Shown here one piece after another: positions 52,108-61,686 of a DNA stretch of 64,000 bases. Under the pieces are notes generated by a model. The model did not search any database, was not told the origin of the DNA, and worked only from the letters and a program-made list of their open reading frames with translations. Within the stretch, counting starts at the first letter, position 1. Each line of letters begins with the position of its first letter. The stretch spans positions 25,925 to 89,924 of the forward strand of contig CAZYCA010000020.1 of the NCBI GenBank assembly GCA_964645405.1. The letters run 5' to 3'. The translations under genes were made by a program, and so were the position numbers. Source of the DNA: JAMWDF01 sp964645405. GTDB lineage: Bacteria; Ratteibacteria; UBA8468; B48-G9; DSTR01.

Positions 52108-53205
52108 ATGAATAAAAGCACTCCTTTATCCATTTTTGTGGCTGCCACCCGGCAGAATGACGGCAAAACAGTATTAAGTTTAGGGTTAATGCTGGCTTTA
52201 CAGAAAAAATATCGCTCTGTCGGTTTTATCAAACCAGTGGGACAAAAATATGTGCTAATAGAAGGTGAAAAAGTGGACAAAGATGCTATTTTGATGAAGA
52301 AAGTATGCGGTTTAAAAGAAAATCTGAAGGATATCAATCCGATAGCAGTAGAAGAAGGTTTCACCAGAAGCTACCTGGAAAAACCCGACCCTGCACCACT
52401 CCTTCAGAAAATCAAGGAAAGTTATATCCGGGTGGCTGATGGTAAAGAAGTTGTAGTAATTGAAGGAACCGGCCATGGCGGAGTGGGAACGGTTTTTGAT
52501 TTAAGTAACGCAGCTGTGGCTGATTTGTTGAAGACACCGGTGATACTGATTTCTATTGGTGGGATTGGTCGTCCTATTGACGAGATCGCGTTAAACAGTG
52601 CTTTCTTTTCCCGATTTAACGTGTCTATTAGAGGTGTATTGATTAACAAGGTTATTCCTGAGAAAAAGACAGTGGTAGAAAGATATGTAGGGATTGGTCT
52701 GGCGCGTCTTAATCTTTCCCTCTTAGGAGTGATACCTTATCTGCCCTTTTTAGCCCATCCCACTGTCAGCCAGATTTTTGAAGCAGTGAAAGGCAAGTTA
52801 ATTGTTGGCGGCGAAAGAATGAAGCGACAGGTTTGTAATGTGGTGGTTGGTGCTATGACACCAAGACATGCCCTGGACTATTTCCGTTCTGGTTCCCTGT
52901 TAATCACTCCGGGCGACAGGGAGGATATTATTCTGGCTGCCCTTACTCACTCCAGTACAACTTCGGAAAACAGTTGCATGATTTCTGGAATTTTGCTTAC
53001 AGGTGGACTTTATCCTCATAAAGCTATTCTGGAACTTCTGGCGAAAGGAAATATTCCGACCATGATTTCCGGAGAAGGAACCTATGAGATTGCCTCACTG
53101 GTTCATTCCCTGGAGGTGAAAATCAGACCTGAAGATACAGAAAAGATAGAAAGGGCCAGGCGACTGGTAGAGGAGAATATTCGTCTGGCAGAACTTTTTA
53201 ACTGA
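52108..53205 (+). CDS. BioD-like/DRTGG-domain P-loop protein
   Basis: 365 residues resembling the N-terminal half of long phosphotransacetylases: a dethiobiotin-synthetase-like P-loop domain (VAATRQNDGKTVLSLGL near 10, VVIEGTGHGGVGTVFDLSNA near 110, VILISIGGIGRP near 140) and a C-terminal DRTGG domain (VVVGAMTPRHALDYF near 242, TPGDREDIILAAL near 263, GILLTGGLYPH near 285). No acyltransferase domain follows. Such stand-alone proteins are poorly understood; here it heads the operon with RACo and CooC2, so a regulatory or assembly role in the acetyl-CoA pathway is likely. Stop overlaps the RACo ATG by 1 base. Confidence 0.82.
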   Translation: MNKSTPLSIFVAATRQNDGKTVLSLGLMLALQKKYRSVGFIKPVGQKYVLIEGEKVDKDAILMKKVCGLKENLKDINPIAVEEGFTRSYLEKPDPAPLLQKIKESYIRVADGKEVVVIEGTGHGGVGTVFDLSNAAVADLLKTPVILISIGGIGRPIDEIALNSAFFSRFNVSIRGVLINKVIPEKKTVVERYVGIGLARLNLSLLGVIPYLPFLAHPTVSQIFEAVKGKLIVGGERMKRQVCNVVVGAMTPRHALDYFRSGSLLITPGDREDIILAALTHSSTTSENSCMISGILLTGGLYPHKAILELLAKGNIPTMISGEGTYEIASLVHSLEVKIRPEDTEKIERARRLVEENIRLAELFN

Positions 53206-55106
53206 TGAGAGAAGTAAAAGTAAGTTTTCATCCGGATGGAATTAGTATATCTGTTCCTGTCGGTACAGATTTGTTGACTGCCGCGCTGAAAGCAGGATTA
53301 TTTCTTTCTTCTTCCTGCGGGGGAAAAGGAGTATGCGGACGTTGCCGGATAAAGGTTGTCAGGGGTGAGATAGAAGATGAATCCACAGGAAAAATATCTC
53401 CAGAAGAAAGAAAAGCAGGTATTTGTCTGGCCTGCCGCACTCTGGTACGAGGAGATGTGGAGGTAGAAATTCTTCCCCAGACAAGAGTTTCCGCCAGACC
53501 CCAGGTGGAAATTATTGAGCGAAAACAAGGGGAAGAAGTGAAAAAGATGTTCAGTCTTTCTACCTTTCCGTTGCTGCCCCTGACCAGAAAATTCGTAGTT
53601 TCTCTTTCTTCCAGCGCGGCCGGTCGCCAGCCCGGTAGCGATTTCGGCCGGATTGAGAGTTTTCTGAAAACATACGACATCAAGCATCTTTCAGTCAGTC
53701 TTTCCACCTTACGGCACTTACCTCTTGTACTGCAGGAAAACAAAAACACAATTACTGTGACTGTGGCTGAAAAAGAAGGGGTGGAAGAAGCAATTTTGAT
53801 TGAATCCGGTGATACCAGTTTGTCTCACTTTGGTGTGGCTGTGGATATCGGGACTACTACTGTTTCTGCCAGTTTGTTCCATCTGGGTACCGGGGAACTT
53901 TTAGGAACGGAAATGGCTTTTAACCGGCAGCTTTCCTTTGGAGAAGATATCATCAGCAGAATAATTCTGGCGGAAAAAGCTGAAGGCCTGGAGAAGCTTC
54001 ACCATGCAGTCGTGGATACAGTTAACGAGCTGGTGAAAGCTTTAGTAGAATCTTGCGGGGTAAACCTGACTGATGTGCTGGCAATGGCCTGTTCCGGTAA
54101 TATGACCATGATACACCTTCTCTTGAAGATAAACCCTTCTTTCCTCCGACGAGAGCCGTATGTCCCCACGAGCAATTTTTTCCCGGTTATTAATGCGGCT
54201 GAAGTGGGTATCAGAATTAATCCAGCAGGGATACTGGCAACAGTGGGCGGTGTTTCCTCTTATGTTGGTGGTGATATTACTGCTGGTGTTCTGGCTACAG
54301 GGCTGGCTACAAGAAGTTCTCTTGGTTTGCTTGTCGATATAGGAACTAACGGGGAAATGGTTTTAGGTAACAAGAACTGGTTAGTTTGTTGTTCTGCTTC
54401 TGCCGGTCCTGCTTTTGAAGGAAGCGGAGTGAAAGATGGAATGAGAGCTATTCCGGGAGCCATTGATTCCGTTGAGATTATCCAGGAAGGAAGTAAAGAG
54501 AAGGTGCTGGTGGAAACTATAGGAGGAAGGCCACCGATGGGTATTTGCGGCTCCGGATATATGGAACTTCTGGCTGCTCTTTTTAAACATGGTATAATTG
54601 ACCGGGCGGGCCGTTTTACAGAAAAAAGTGGAAGAATATGTGGGCAGTCTGAGGAGAAAGCCTATCTGGTTGTAGAACCGGAATTTTCAGGACATGGCCA
54701 GGCTATTGTTCTTACCCAGCTGGATATTGAGAATTTACTCCGGGCAAAGGCTGCAGTCTTTGCCGGATTATCCTGTCTCATTCGTCGGGCTGGGGTCAGC
54801 CTTAACGACATCGAAACAATTTACATTGGCGGAGGTTTTGGTACCAGAATGAATATCAGGAGTGCTATGGAAATAGGGTTGTTGCCTGATTTGCCGGAGA
54901 ACAGGTTTAGATTTGTCGGTAATACCTCCCTGCAGGGAGCCTGTTATTTTCTTTTAAGCCGCTATGCCCGGCAACTGAGCAGGGAGATTGTTAACCTGAT
55001 GACACCACTGGAACTTTCTCTTGATTCAGGCTATATGGAAGAGTATCTCCCGGCTCTTTTCATCCCTCATACAGATTTAAATCTTTTTCCTTCACTGAGA
55101 AAATGA
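53205..55106 (+). CDS. acsV: Reductive activator of corrinoid protein (RACo)
   Basis: Reactivates the corrinoid iron-sulfur protein by ATP-dependent reduction of Co(II). 633 residues: N-terminal 2Fe-2S ferredoxin domain with C38, C44, C47, C77, then a linker and an ASKHA-type ATPase (DUF4445) with VAVDIGTTTVSASL near 210, LVDIGTNGEMVLG near 376 and GICGSGYMELLAAL near 445, and IETIYIGGGFGTRM near 540. Length and order match RACo. Overlaps the second CooC gene by 4 bases. Confidence 0.94.
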   Translation: MREVKVSFHPDGISISVPVGTDLLTAALKAGLFLSSSCGGKGVCGRCRIKVVRGEIEDESTGKISPEERKAGICLACRTLVRGDVEVEILPQTRVSARPQVEIIERKQGEEVKKMFSLSTFPLLPLTRKFVVSLSSSAAGRQPGSDFGRIESFLKTYDIKHLSVSLSTLRHLPLVLQENKNTITVTVAEKEGVEEAILIESGDTSLSHFGVAVDIGTTTVSASLFHLGTGELLGTEMAFNRQLSFGEDIISRIILAEKAEGLEKLHHAVVDTVNELVKALVESCGVNLTDVLAMACSGNMTMIHLLLKINPSFLRREPYVPTSNFFPVINAAEVGIRINPAGILATVGGVSSYVGGDITAGVLATGLATRSSLGLLVDIGTNGEMVLGNKNWLVCCSASAGPAFEGSGVKDGMRAIPGAIDSVEIIQEGSKEKVLVETIGGRPPMGICGSGYMELLAALFKHGIIDRAGRFTEKSGRICGQSEEKAYLVVEPEFSGHGQAIVLTQLDIENLLRAKAAVFAGLSCLIRRAGVSLNDIETIYIGGGFGTRMNIRSAMEIGLLPDLPENRFRFVGNTSLQGACYFLLSRYARQLSREIVNLMTPLELSLDSGYMEEYLPALFIPHTDLNLFPSLRK

Positions 55107-55870
55107 TAAGCATTGGCGTTGCTGGTAAAGGCGGGACAGGTAAAACCACAGTCTGCGCTCTGACGATTCTAACTTTGAAAAGGGCAAACCTGGTTCCGAT
55201 TCTGGCGGTTGATGCTGACCCCGGCAGTATGCTATGTGAAGTCTTAGGCGTCAGTTGCCCGCAGACACTGGTGGATATTGTGGATGAAGTGACCAAAAAA
55301 ACTGGTTCTGTTCCAGCAGGTATGGATAAGGAAAGGTTTTTAGAGTACCGTATTCGTCAGGCTATTAGCGAAAATAAGGATTATGATGTACTGGTTATGG
55401 GTAGAACAGAGGGACCAGGTTGTTACTGCTACGCCAATCATCTTCTGCGCGAGCATCTTGACCGCCTGGAAAAAAACTATCCCTTCGTGGTAATGGACAA
55501 TGAGGCCGGGCTGGAACATCTTTCCCGTCGGACCACCAGAAAACTGGATATTCTTTTTCTTACAACCATTCCTACCAAAACTTCTCTTCTCAGTGCCAGC
55601 CGTATTCTGGCAATGGTAAAAGACAAAAACCTGGATATCCAGGTAGGAAAAATCTATCTGCTTGTCAATGAAATGGCTGGTCAGGCAGCAGAATCATTTG
55701 GAGATAATCTTTCCCTGCCGCGTTTTTATTTGCCTTTTGACCGGGAATTACTTCTTCGGAGTGAAGAAGGCCGCGGACTGTTAGACCTTCCTGATAACTC
55801 TCCTTCCTTGGCTACGATCAGGGAAAATCTTTTCTCCATTCTTTCCTCCTTAAAAAAGGATGGACAATGA
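55103..55870 (+). CDS. Second CooC-type ATPase
   Basis: 255-residue CooC/MinD-like ATPase, paralogue of the one at 51264-52046. Walker A AGKGGTGKTT near 7, AVDADPGSM near 37 and the C-x-C motif GPGCYCYAN near 110. The family splits into nickel chaperones for CODH (CooC) and for ACS (AcsF); having two suggests one for each enzyme, but which is which cannot be told. Overlaps the SDR gene by 4 bases. Confidence 0.93.
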   Translation: MISIGVAGKGGTGKTTVCALTILTLKRANLVPILAVDADPGSMLCEVLGVSCPQTLVDIVDEVTKKTGSVPAGMDKERFLEYRIRQAISENKDYDVLVMGRTEGPGCYCYANHLLREHLDRLEKNYPFVVMDNEAGLEHLSRRTTRKLDILFLTTIPTKTSLLSASRILAMVKDKNLDIQVGKIYLLVNEMAGQAAESFGDNLSLPRFYLPFDRELLLRSEEGRGLLDLPDNSPSLATIRENLFSILSSLKKDGQ

Positions 55871-56643
55871 GCGGGGAAAGAAAGGTTGCCTGTGTTACTG
55901 GTGCGGCTGGAGGTATCGGCCAGGAAATCTGTAATTGTCTGGCACAGAAGAATTTTTTAGTGGTCTCAGTAGACCTGGCAGAGGAAGAAAAAGGGAAAAA
56001 TCTGATTTCAGGGTTAAAAGGGGAAGGACATATTTACCTTAAGGCTGACATAGGTTCTTCAGAAGGAAGAAAAAAAATTGAAGAGTTTCTCCGGAAAGAG
56101 ACAAAAAGACTGGATTTACTGGTTAACAACGCAGGTGTCGCACCTTTACAGAGGATGGATCTACTGGAGACAACAGAAGAAAGTTATGACCGTGTCATGA
56201 ATATCAATCTGAAAGGGACATTTTTCCTGACACAGTCTCTGGCTCGTTACCTTATAAGCCTGGTGGAATCAGGGATAATTCAGCAGCCAAAGATTATTAA
56301 TATTTCTTCTATTTCCGCCTACGCTTCTTCTGTCAACAGAGCAGAATACTGTCTTTCCAAAGCTGGTATCAGTATGCTGACTAAACTTTTTGCTGACCGT
56401 CTTGCCAGATACGGTATCTCTGTCTACGAAATCAGACCGGGTATCATAGCAACGCCAATGACTGCTTCAGTAAAAGAAAAGTATGACCGGCTTATTTTCC
56501 AGGAAGACCTTTTGCCGATATCACGCTGGGGAAAACCTCAGGATGTAGCAGCCGCGGTGTTAGCTATTAGTGAAGGTTATTTTGATTATTCTACCGGAAT
56601 GGTTTTTGATGTGGATGGTGGTTTTCATCTGCGAAGACTGTGA
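55867..56643 (+). CDS. Short-chain dehydrogenase/reductase
   Basis: Classical SDR of 258 residues: NAD(P) motif VTGAAGGIGQEI near 9, LVNNAGVAP near 84, catalytic Ser in NISSISAYAS near 143 and YCLSKAG (Tyr/Lys near 158-162), RPGIIATPMT near 186. Resembles FabG-like reductases but its substrate is unknown. Translationally coupled (ATGA) to the CooC2 gene and 6 bases from the flavoprotein gene, so it belongs to the RACo operon, which is unusual. Confidence 0.87.
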   Translation: MSGERKVACVTGAAGGIGQEICNCLAQKNFLVVSVDLAEEEKGKNLISGLKGEGHIYLKADIGSSEGRKKIEEFLRKETKRLDLLVNNAGVAPLQRMDLLETTEESYDRVMNINLKGTFFLTQSLARYLISLVESGIIQQPKIINISSISAYASSVNRAEYCLSKAGISMLTKLFADRLARYGISVYEIRPGIIATPMTASVKEKYDRLIFQEDLLPISRWGKPQDVAAAVLAISEGYFDYSTGMVFDVDGGFHLRRL

Positions 56644-56649
56644 AAGGGA

Positions 56650-58608
56650 ATGGAGAAATTTAAGCTGCGGATAGGAGCAGGAGTAAGTGTAGATGCCTAC
56701 TGCTGTGAGATTCTTATCGTTGGCAGCGGTGCGGCTGGTTTAAACTGTGCTTTATATCTGGCGCAGGCAGGAAAAGATGTGGTTATTGTTACCAGCCGTC
56801 TTTTAGGTGGAACCTCTTTTAGTTCTGGTTCAGACAAACAGACATATTATAAGCTGAGTGTTTTTGGTGATACTCAGGACTCTCCAGTGTCTATGGCTCA
56901 GGCACTGTTTGCCGGTGGAGGGATGGATGGTGATATTGCCTATATAGAGAGTGTGGAAAGTCTTCCCTGTTTTTACCGCCTGGTAGAGAAAGGTGTTCCT
57001 TTCCCGGTCAATGAGTACGGGGCCTTTGTTGGTTATAAAACCGATCATGACCCCAGACAGAGAGCTACCAGTGCCGGACCGAAAACTTCTCGTTTTATGG
57101 TGGAGGTTCTTCTGAGGGAAGTAAAAAGGTTAAAAGTACCAATCCTGAAAGGCATCACAGTAGTAAGGCTGGTTACGGATACTGGTAGAAGGAAGATTTT
57201 TGGTGTTGTTGCTCTGGAAGAAAAAAAGGTAGAAACAGGAAATCTGGGAGTTACGGTCTTCCAGGCTTGTGCTGTAATTTTAGCCACTGGTGGTCCAGGT
57301 GAACTCTATGGAAAAAGTGTTTATCCTGCTGGACAGGTGAGCTTGCACGGTGTAGCTCTGGAAGCCGGTGCGCTGACAGTAAACCTGGGCGAATCCCAGT
57401 TTGGTCTTGCTTCCACCAGTTTTCGCTGGAACCTTTCCGGAACATATCAACAGGTCATTCCTTCCTACTTCAGTACTGCTGGCTATTGTCACCGGCATAA
57501 TTTTTTGAGCGAATGGTACAGGAATCTTCCAGAGTTAGCCAGCAACATTTTCTTAAAAGGATATCAGTGGCCCTTCTCTGCGGAGAGAGTTGAAAACTAT
57601 GGTTCTTCCTTGATTGATTTAGCAGTATTTTTTGAGGAGAAAAACAGTCACCAGGTGCTGGTTGATTTTACCAGAAATCCTGATTATCCCGGAGAAAAAT
57701 TCAGTATATCTGTTCTCTGGCCAGAAGCAGCTTCTTACCTGAAACGTTCCGGGGCTTTACAAAAAACACCCTATCAACGACTTTACCATATGAATCCGCA
57801 AGCCATAGAAATCTATGAAGAAGCCGGGATTGATTTGAAGCAACCACTTCCGGTGAGTGTTTGTTTTCAGCATAATAATGGCGGGCTGGCAGTAGATAAT
57901 CACTGGCAGACCAGTATCCAGGGGCTTTTTGCTGTTGGTGAACTAGCAGGTACTCACGGGGTGAAACGGCCTGGTGGTGCAGCCTTAAATTCTGGACAGG
58001 TTGGGGGTCGGCGGGTGGCTGGTTACCTGCTGGAGAAAAAAATAAGCGGTGCTCACACGCAGGTTAAATTACTGCAGCAGGCAGCCAGAGAAGTCTTAGC
58101 AGAAAGTCGGTTGATGCTTTCCGGTGGCGGCAGAAACCACTACGCGGTGAGAAAAGAAATTCAGAAAACGATGAGTGATGTTGCCGGGTTTATTCGTTAT
58201 CCCTCAGCAGTAAAAAGGGCACTTCATCAAACGAAAAAGCTGATGAAAGAAATAGAAGAAAGAAAACTTTCAGCAGGAAGAACTGACCTGGTCCGGGCAT
58301 GGGAAAGTAAAAACCTGGTGCTTACACAGCTGGCATTTTTAGCTTCCATAGACTTCTATCTTCAAAATGGTGGTGGTAGCCGTGGCTCTTATCTGGTGAT
58401 TGCTGAAGATAAATGTGACAGGCAGGAAACCTTCTCTGTCTTCAATAAAAAAGGTGAAATTTTGCGTTGCCGGAAAGAACGTCTAGCTGATAGAAAGTTC
58501 AAGATTCTTACAGATAAAGAAGGGAAATGCCAGCTGGTAGCAGTTAAACCTGTACCTGAAGACAGAAGCTGGTTTGAAACTGTTTATTCAGAAAAGTCCT
58601 GGAAGTAA
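56650..58608 (+). CDS. FrdA/NadB-like FAD-dependent oxidoreductase
   Basis: 652-residue flavoprotein of the fumarate reductase/L-aspartate oxidase fold. FAD motif CEILIVGSGAAGLNCALYLAQAGKDVVIV near 20, GGTSFSSGSDKQ near 57, VILATGGPGELYG near 215, QHNNGGLAVDNHWQTS near 410 and GLFAVGELAGTHGVKRPGGAALNSGQVGGRR near 428. The C-terminal helical domain is present, followed by a 90-residue extension with a CDRQE segment. Succinate/fumarate catalytic residues (HRLGG-type) are replaced by HGVKRPGG, so the substrate differs. Last gene of the RACo operon; a reductase role is inferred only. Confidence 0.82.
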   Translation: MEKFKLRIGAGVSVDAYCCEILIVGSGAAGLNCALYLAQAGKDVVIVTSRLLGGTSFSSGSDKQTYYKLSVFGDTQDSPVSMAQALFAGGGMDGDIAYIESVESLPCFYRLVEKGVPFPVNEYGAFVGYKTDHDPRQRATSAGPKTSRFMVEVLLREVKRLKVPILKGITVVRLVTDTGRRKIFGVVALEEKKVETGNLGVTVFQACAVILATGGPGELYGKSVYPAGQVSLHGVALEAGALTVNLGESQFGLASTSFRWNLSGTYQQVIPSYFSTAGYCHRHNFLSEWYRNLPELASNIFLKGYQWPFSAERVENYGSSLIDLAVFFEEKNSHQVLVDFTRNPDYPGEKFSISVLWPEAASYLKRSGALQKTPYQRLYHMNPQAIEIYEEAGIDLKQPLPVSVCFQHNNGGLAVDNHWQTSIQGLFAVGELAGTHGVKRPGGAALNSGQVGGRRVAGYLLEKKISGAHTQVKLLQQAAREVLAESRLMLSGGGRNHYAVRKEIQKTMSDVAGFIRYPSAVKRALHQTKKLMKEIEERKLSAGRTDLVRAWESKNLVLTQLAFLASIDFYLQNGGGSRGSYLVIAEDKCDRQETFSVFNKKGEILRCRKERLADRKFKILTDKEGKCQLVAVKPVPEDRSWFETVYSEKSWK

Positions 58609-59595
58609 AGTTCCGCAGCTGGCACACCGGTTGCCAGTGAGACCAACTATTCCTGTAGCATAACCCTGACGCCTGATAAGAAGTTGATGACATTTAGAGC
58701 AGTAGGTATTTTCTCCTTCATCTCCAGGCATATTTCCAGTGTACACATATTTTAGACCGCACTCCAGACCTATCTGCCTGGCCTTTCTTATTACCGGGCA
58801 GGAGGTGGGAGTTCTATCCTCCATTTTATATCTGGGGAAGAAACGACTGAGATGCCAGGGAATATCCGGACTAATAGAAGCAATAGTTTCTGCCAGGCTT
58901 TTAATAATATTTTCCCTGTCGTTTTCACCCGGGATTATAAGCGTCGTCACTTCCACCCAGATACCAAGAGATTTCATGACACTGATGTTTTCCACAACTG
59001 GTTTTTGTCTTGCCTGGCACAATCTGCGGTAGAAAGCATCATCTCCTTTTAAGTCCACATTAGCTGCATCCAGAAAAGGTGCTATCATTTTTAGAGCCCG
59101 GGTACTGAAATAGCCATTGGTGACAAAGTTATTCTTCAGTCCAGCGCTTCTTGCTAATCTGGCTACATCGAGAGCATATTCAAAAAAAACGGTTGGTTCT
59201 GTATAGGTATAGGAAATACTCAGACAACCAGTCCTTTCTGCCTGCTGAATTACCTTTTCCGGTGGTACCTCGGCTGGTAATGCTAAATACCTTTCTTCTT
59301 TAGGCGCCTGGGAAATGTCAGCATTCTGACAGAAAACACAGGCAAAGTTGCAACCAACCGTGGCAATGGAGAAGGAAAGAGAACCCGGGTAAAAATGGAA
59401 AAAAGGTTTTTTCTCAATCGGGTCAACGTTTTCTGCAATCAGCCTTCCGTACACCAGCGTGTAAAGCTGTCCGCCATGATTTATTCTTACCCCGCAAAAA
59501 CCTGTCTTCCCCTCCCTGATGAAACAGTTTTGATGGCAGAGATTACACCTGACAGCCTGCTCTTTTTCTTTCTCCCATAAAACAGCCTCTTTCAT
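58588..59595 (-). CDS. AmmeMemoRadiSam-type radical SAM protein
   Basis: 335-residue radical SAM enzyme of the family that occurs with AMMECR1 and MEMO proteins. CNFACVFCQN near 87 is the CxxxCxxC cluster; the preceding CNLCHQNCFIREGKTGFCGVR and the C-terminal YCSKCHQLL ... CASCGTLLPG zinc-ribbon-like pairs are family features. It is similar to pyruvate-formate-lyase activating enzymes but no glycyl radical enzyme is nearby. The AMMECR1/MEMO partners are not in the window. Its 3' end overlaps the convergent flavoprotein gene by 21 bases. Confidence 0.9.
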   Translation of the reverse strand: MKEAVLWEKEKEQAVRCNLCHQNCFIREGKTGFCGVRINHGGQLYTLVYGRLIAENVDPIEKKPFFHFYPGSLSFSIATVGCNFACVFCQNADISQAPKEERYLALPAEVPPEKVIQQAERTGCLSISYTYTEPTVFFEYALDVARLARSAGLKNNFVTNGYFSTRALKMIAPFLDAANVDLKGDDAFYRRLCQARQKPVVENISVMKSLGIWVEVTTLIIPGENDRENIIKSLAETIASISPDIPWHLSRFFPRYKMEDRTPTSCPVIRKARQIGLECGLKYVYTGNMPGDEGENTYCSKCHQLLIRRQGYATGIVGLTGNRCASCGTLLPGLF

Positions 59596-59616
59596 AATTC
59601 CTCCCGAAATCAGTTT

Positions 59617-61686
59617 TTAGAACTCACAGGTGTTTTTTAAACAGCTCATTTCCTCACCTGCCAGCCACTCCAGGGATTCAACATCCTGGCCGTGATAAAG
59701 TACCTGCTGTTTTCTGCTACCATAACGGAAGACAGTGATACCCTTGCACTTAAGTTTCCACGCCAGAAGAAAAATTCTTTTTATCTCGCCTACAGTTGCT
59801 TCTTCAGGTAGATTCACTGTTTTGGAGACAGCATTGTCGGTATACTTCTGGAAAGCAGCCTGCATCCTGAGGTGCTGGGTCCCGGTAAGGTCAAAGGCAG
59901 TGACAAAAAGACGCCGCAACCTTTTCGGTACACCTGGTATCCTGGCTAAACTTCCCTGGTTGATAAGCTGGCGTAGAAAGGAAGGTGACATTATTCCTGC
60001 TTTTCTTGCTTCCTGTTCCAGAAAACTGTTAACTTCAAGAAAGGTCTGATGGGAAAGGATGCGCCGGACAAAAGCCAGACCAAAGTAAGGTTCAATTCCG
60101 CTGGAACAGCCCGCGATGATGCTGATGGTACCGGTAGGTGCGATGGTAGTCCTGGTGGCGTGGCGTAAAAACTGAATTTTCCCGTGATAAATACTTAAAG
60201 ACAGATTGGGAAAACTGCCACGTTTTTCGCCCAGGTAGCTGGAGTAACGGAATGCTTCCCGGTTAATAAAACGCATGATTTTTTCAGCTAACTGGAAACT
60301 TTGCACGCTTCCATAGGAAATACCCAGTTTTACCAGAGCGTCAGCCCAGCCCATCACGCCCAGGCCAATTTTCCTGTTAGCCATTGTTTTTTCAGCCACC
60401 TGAGCAAGAGGAAACTGGTTCACTTCCAGGACATCATCCAGGAAACGCACACCGAGGTGGACAAGATTTTTCAATTTTTCCCAGTCAACCCTTCCCTTTT
60501 CCACCACCTTACTCAGGTTGATAGAACCAAGGTTGCAGGATTCGTAAGGCAAAAGCGGCTGTTCCCCGCAAGGATTACAGGCTTCAATAGGTCCCAGAGA
60601 AGGTGTGGGATTGGCACGGTTGATGGTATCAATAAAAATCAGTCCGGGTTCCCCGGTTTCCCAGGCTGATTGCGCCATCATTTCAAAGACTTCCACAGCT
60701 GGAAGTTTTCTGGTGGGCCTTTTTGTTCTCGGGTTTATCAGGGGATAAGAATCCCTGGCAAGAACTTTTTTCATAAAGGCATCAGTTACGGAAACAGAAA
60801 GATTAAAATTGCTGAAGCGCTGGGTTCTTTTGGCGGTGATAAATTCTAAGATGTCCGGATGGTCAACCCGGAGAATAGCCATGTTTGCCCCGCGGCGGCG
60901 ACCACCCTGTTTTACCACAGAAGTAGCCGCATCAAAAATCTCCATAAAGGAAAGCGGTCCAGAGGCAATACCCTGGGTGGAGGATACCAGGTCCCCCTGG
61001 GGTCTCAGACTGGAGAAAGAAAAGCCTGTTCCGCCACCACTCTGATGTATTAAGGCCATATTCTTAAGAGATTCAAAGATACCTTGAAGAGAATCTTCCA
61101 CTGGCAAAACAAAACAGGCTGATAACTGTCCAGGGTTGGTGCCGGCATTCATCAGTGTTGGTGAGTTCGGAAGAAACTCCAGCTGGCTCATCATAGAATA
61201 AAACTTCTCTTCGTACTCGGAAGCAGAAGCACCAAACAGTTTCTCTGCTTGAGATACATGCCTGGCTACACGGTGGAAAAGCTGCTCCGACGTTTCCACC
61301 ACTTTCCCTTTCTTTCTGAGTAAATACCGCTGTTTGAGTACCGCGAGGGCACTTAAAGAAAGCTTAAGTCTGTCGGTTACTCCAAAAAGTTGTTTAGTTT
61401 CTCTTAACTGGCGTCTGTGGTCTCTGTAGCGAATATATGCCCGGGCGACCTGCGGTAGCTTGTTTTCCATAAGAACCTTTTCCACAACATCCTGCACTGT
61501 TTCCACATCCGGATAACCTCCTGGTCTTTCTCTCAAAATTTTCAGCACTTTCTCTGTGCAAGCTTTAGCTAATTCTGGCCGGGATAATTTACATTCAGCC
61601 AGTGCTCTGAAAATAGCAGAATAGATTCTGGAAGGGTTAAAAGTTTCTAAGGAACCATCCCTTTTTCTAATCCGGGCGAGGTTCAT
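59617..61686 (-). CDS. nrdJ: Adenosylcobalamin-dependent (class II) ribonucleotide reductase
   Basis: Oxygen-independent synthesis of deoxynucleotides using a B12 radical. 689 residues: an N-terminal ATP-cone (IRKRDGSLETFNPSRIYSAI), the barrel with NSPTLMNAGTNPGQLSACFVL near 180 (substrate Cys), NPCGEQPLLPYESCNLGSINLSK near 365 (thiyl Cys), ATRTTIAPTGTISIIAGCSSGIEP near 498, and a C-terminal Cys pair (CLKNTC). The start overlaps the gspC-like stop (ATGA). Dependence on B12 matches the corrinoid-rich metabolism of the window. Confidence 0.95.
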   Translation of the reverse strand: MNLARIRKRDGSLETFNPSRIYSAIFRALAECKLSRPELAKACTEKVLKILRERPGGYPDVETVQDVVEKVLMENKLPQVARAYIRYRDHRRQLRETKQLFGVTDRLKLSLSALAVLKQRYLLRKKGKVVETSEQLFHRVARHVSQAEKLFGASASEYEEKFYSMMSQLEFLPNSPTLMNAGTNPGQLSACFVLPVEDSLQGIFESLKNMALIHQSGGGTGFSFSSLRPQGDLVSSTQGIASGPLSFMEIFDAATSVVKQGGRRRGANMAILRVDHPDILEFITAKRTQRFSNFNLSVSVTDAFMKKVLARDSYPLINPRTKRPTRKLPAVEVFEMMAQSAWETGEPGLIFIDTINRANPTPSLGPIEACNPCGEQPLLPYESCNLGSINLSKVVEKGRVDWEKLKNLVHLGVRFLDDVLEVNQFPLAQVAEKTMANRKIGLGVMGWADALVKLGISYGSVQSFQLAEKIMRFINREAFRYSSYLGEKRGSFPNLSLSIYHGKIQFLRHATRTTIAPTGTISIIAGCSSGIEPYFGLAFVRRILSHQTFLEVNSFLEQEARKAGIMSPSFLRQLINQGSLARIPGVPKRLRRLFVTAFDLTGTQHLRMQAAFQKYTDNAVSKTVNLPEEATVGEIKRIFLLAWKLKCKGITVFRYGSRKQQVLYHGQDVESLEWLAGEEMSCLKNTCEF

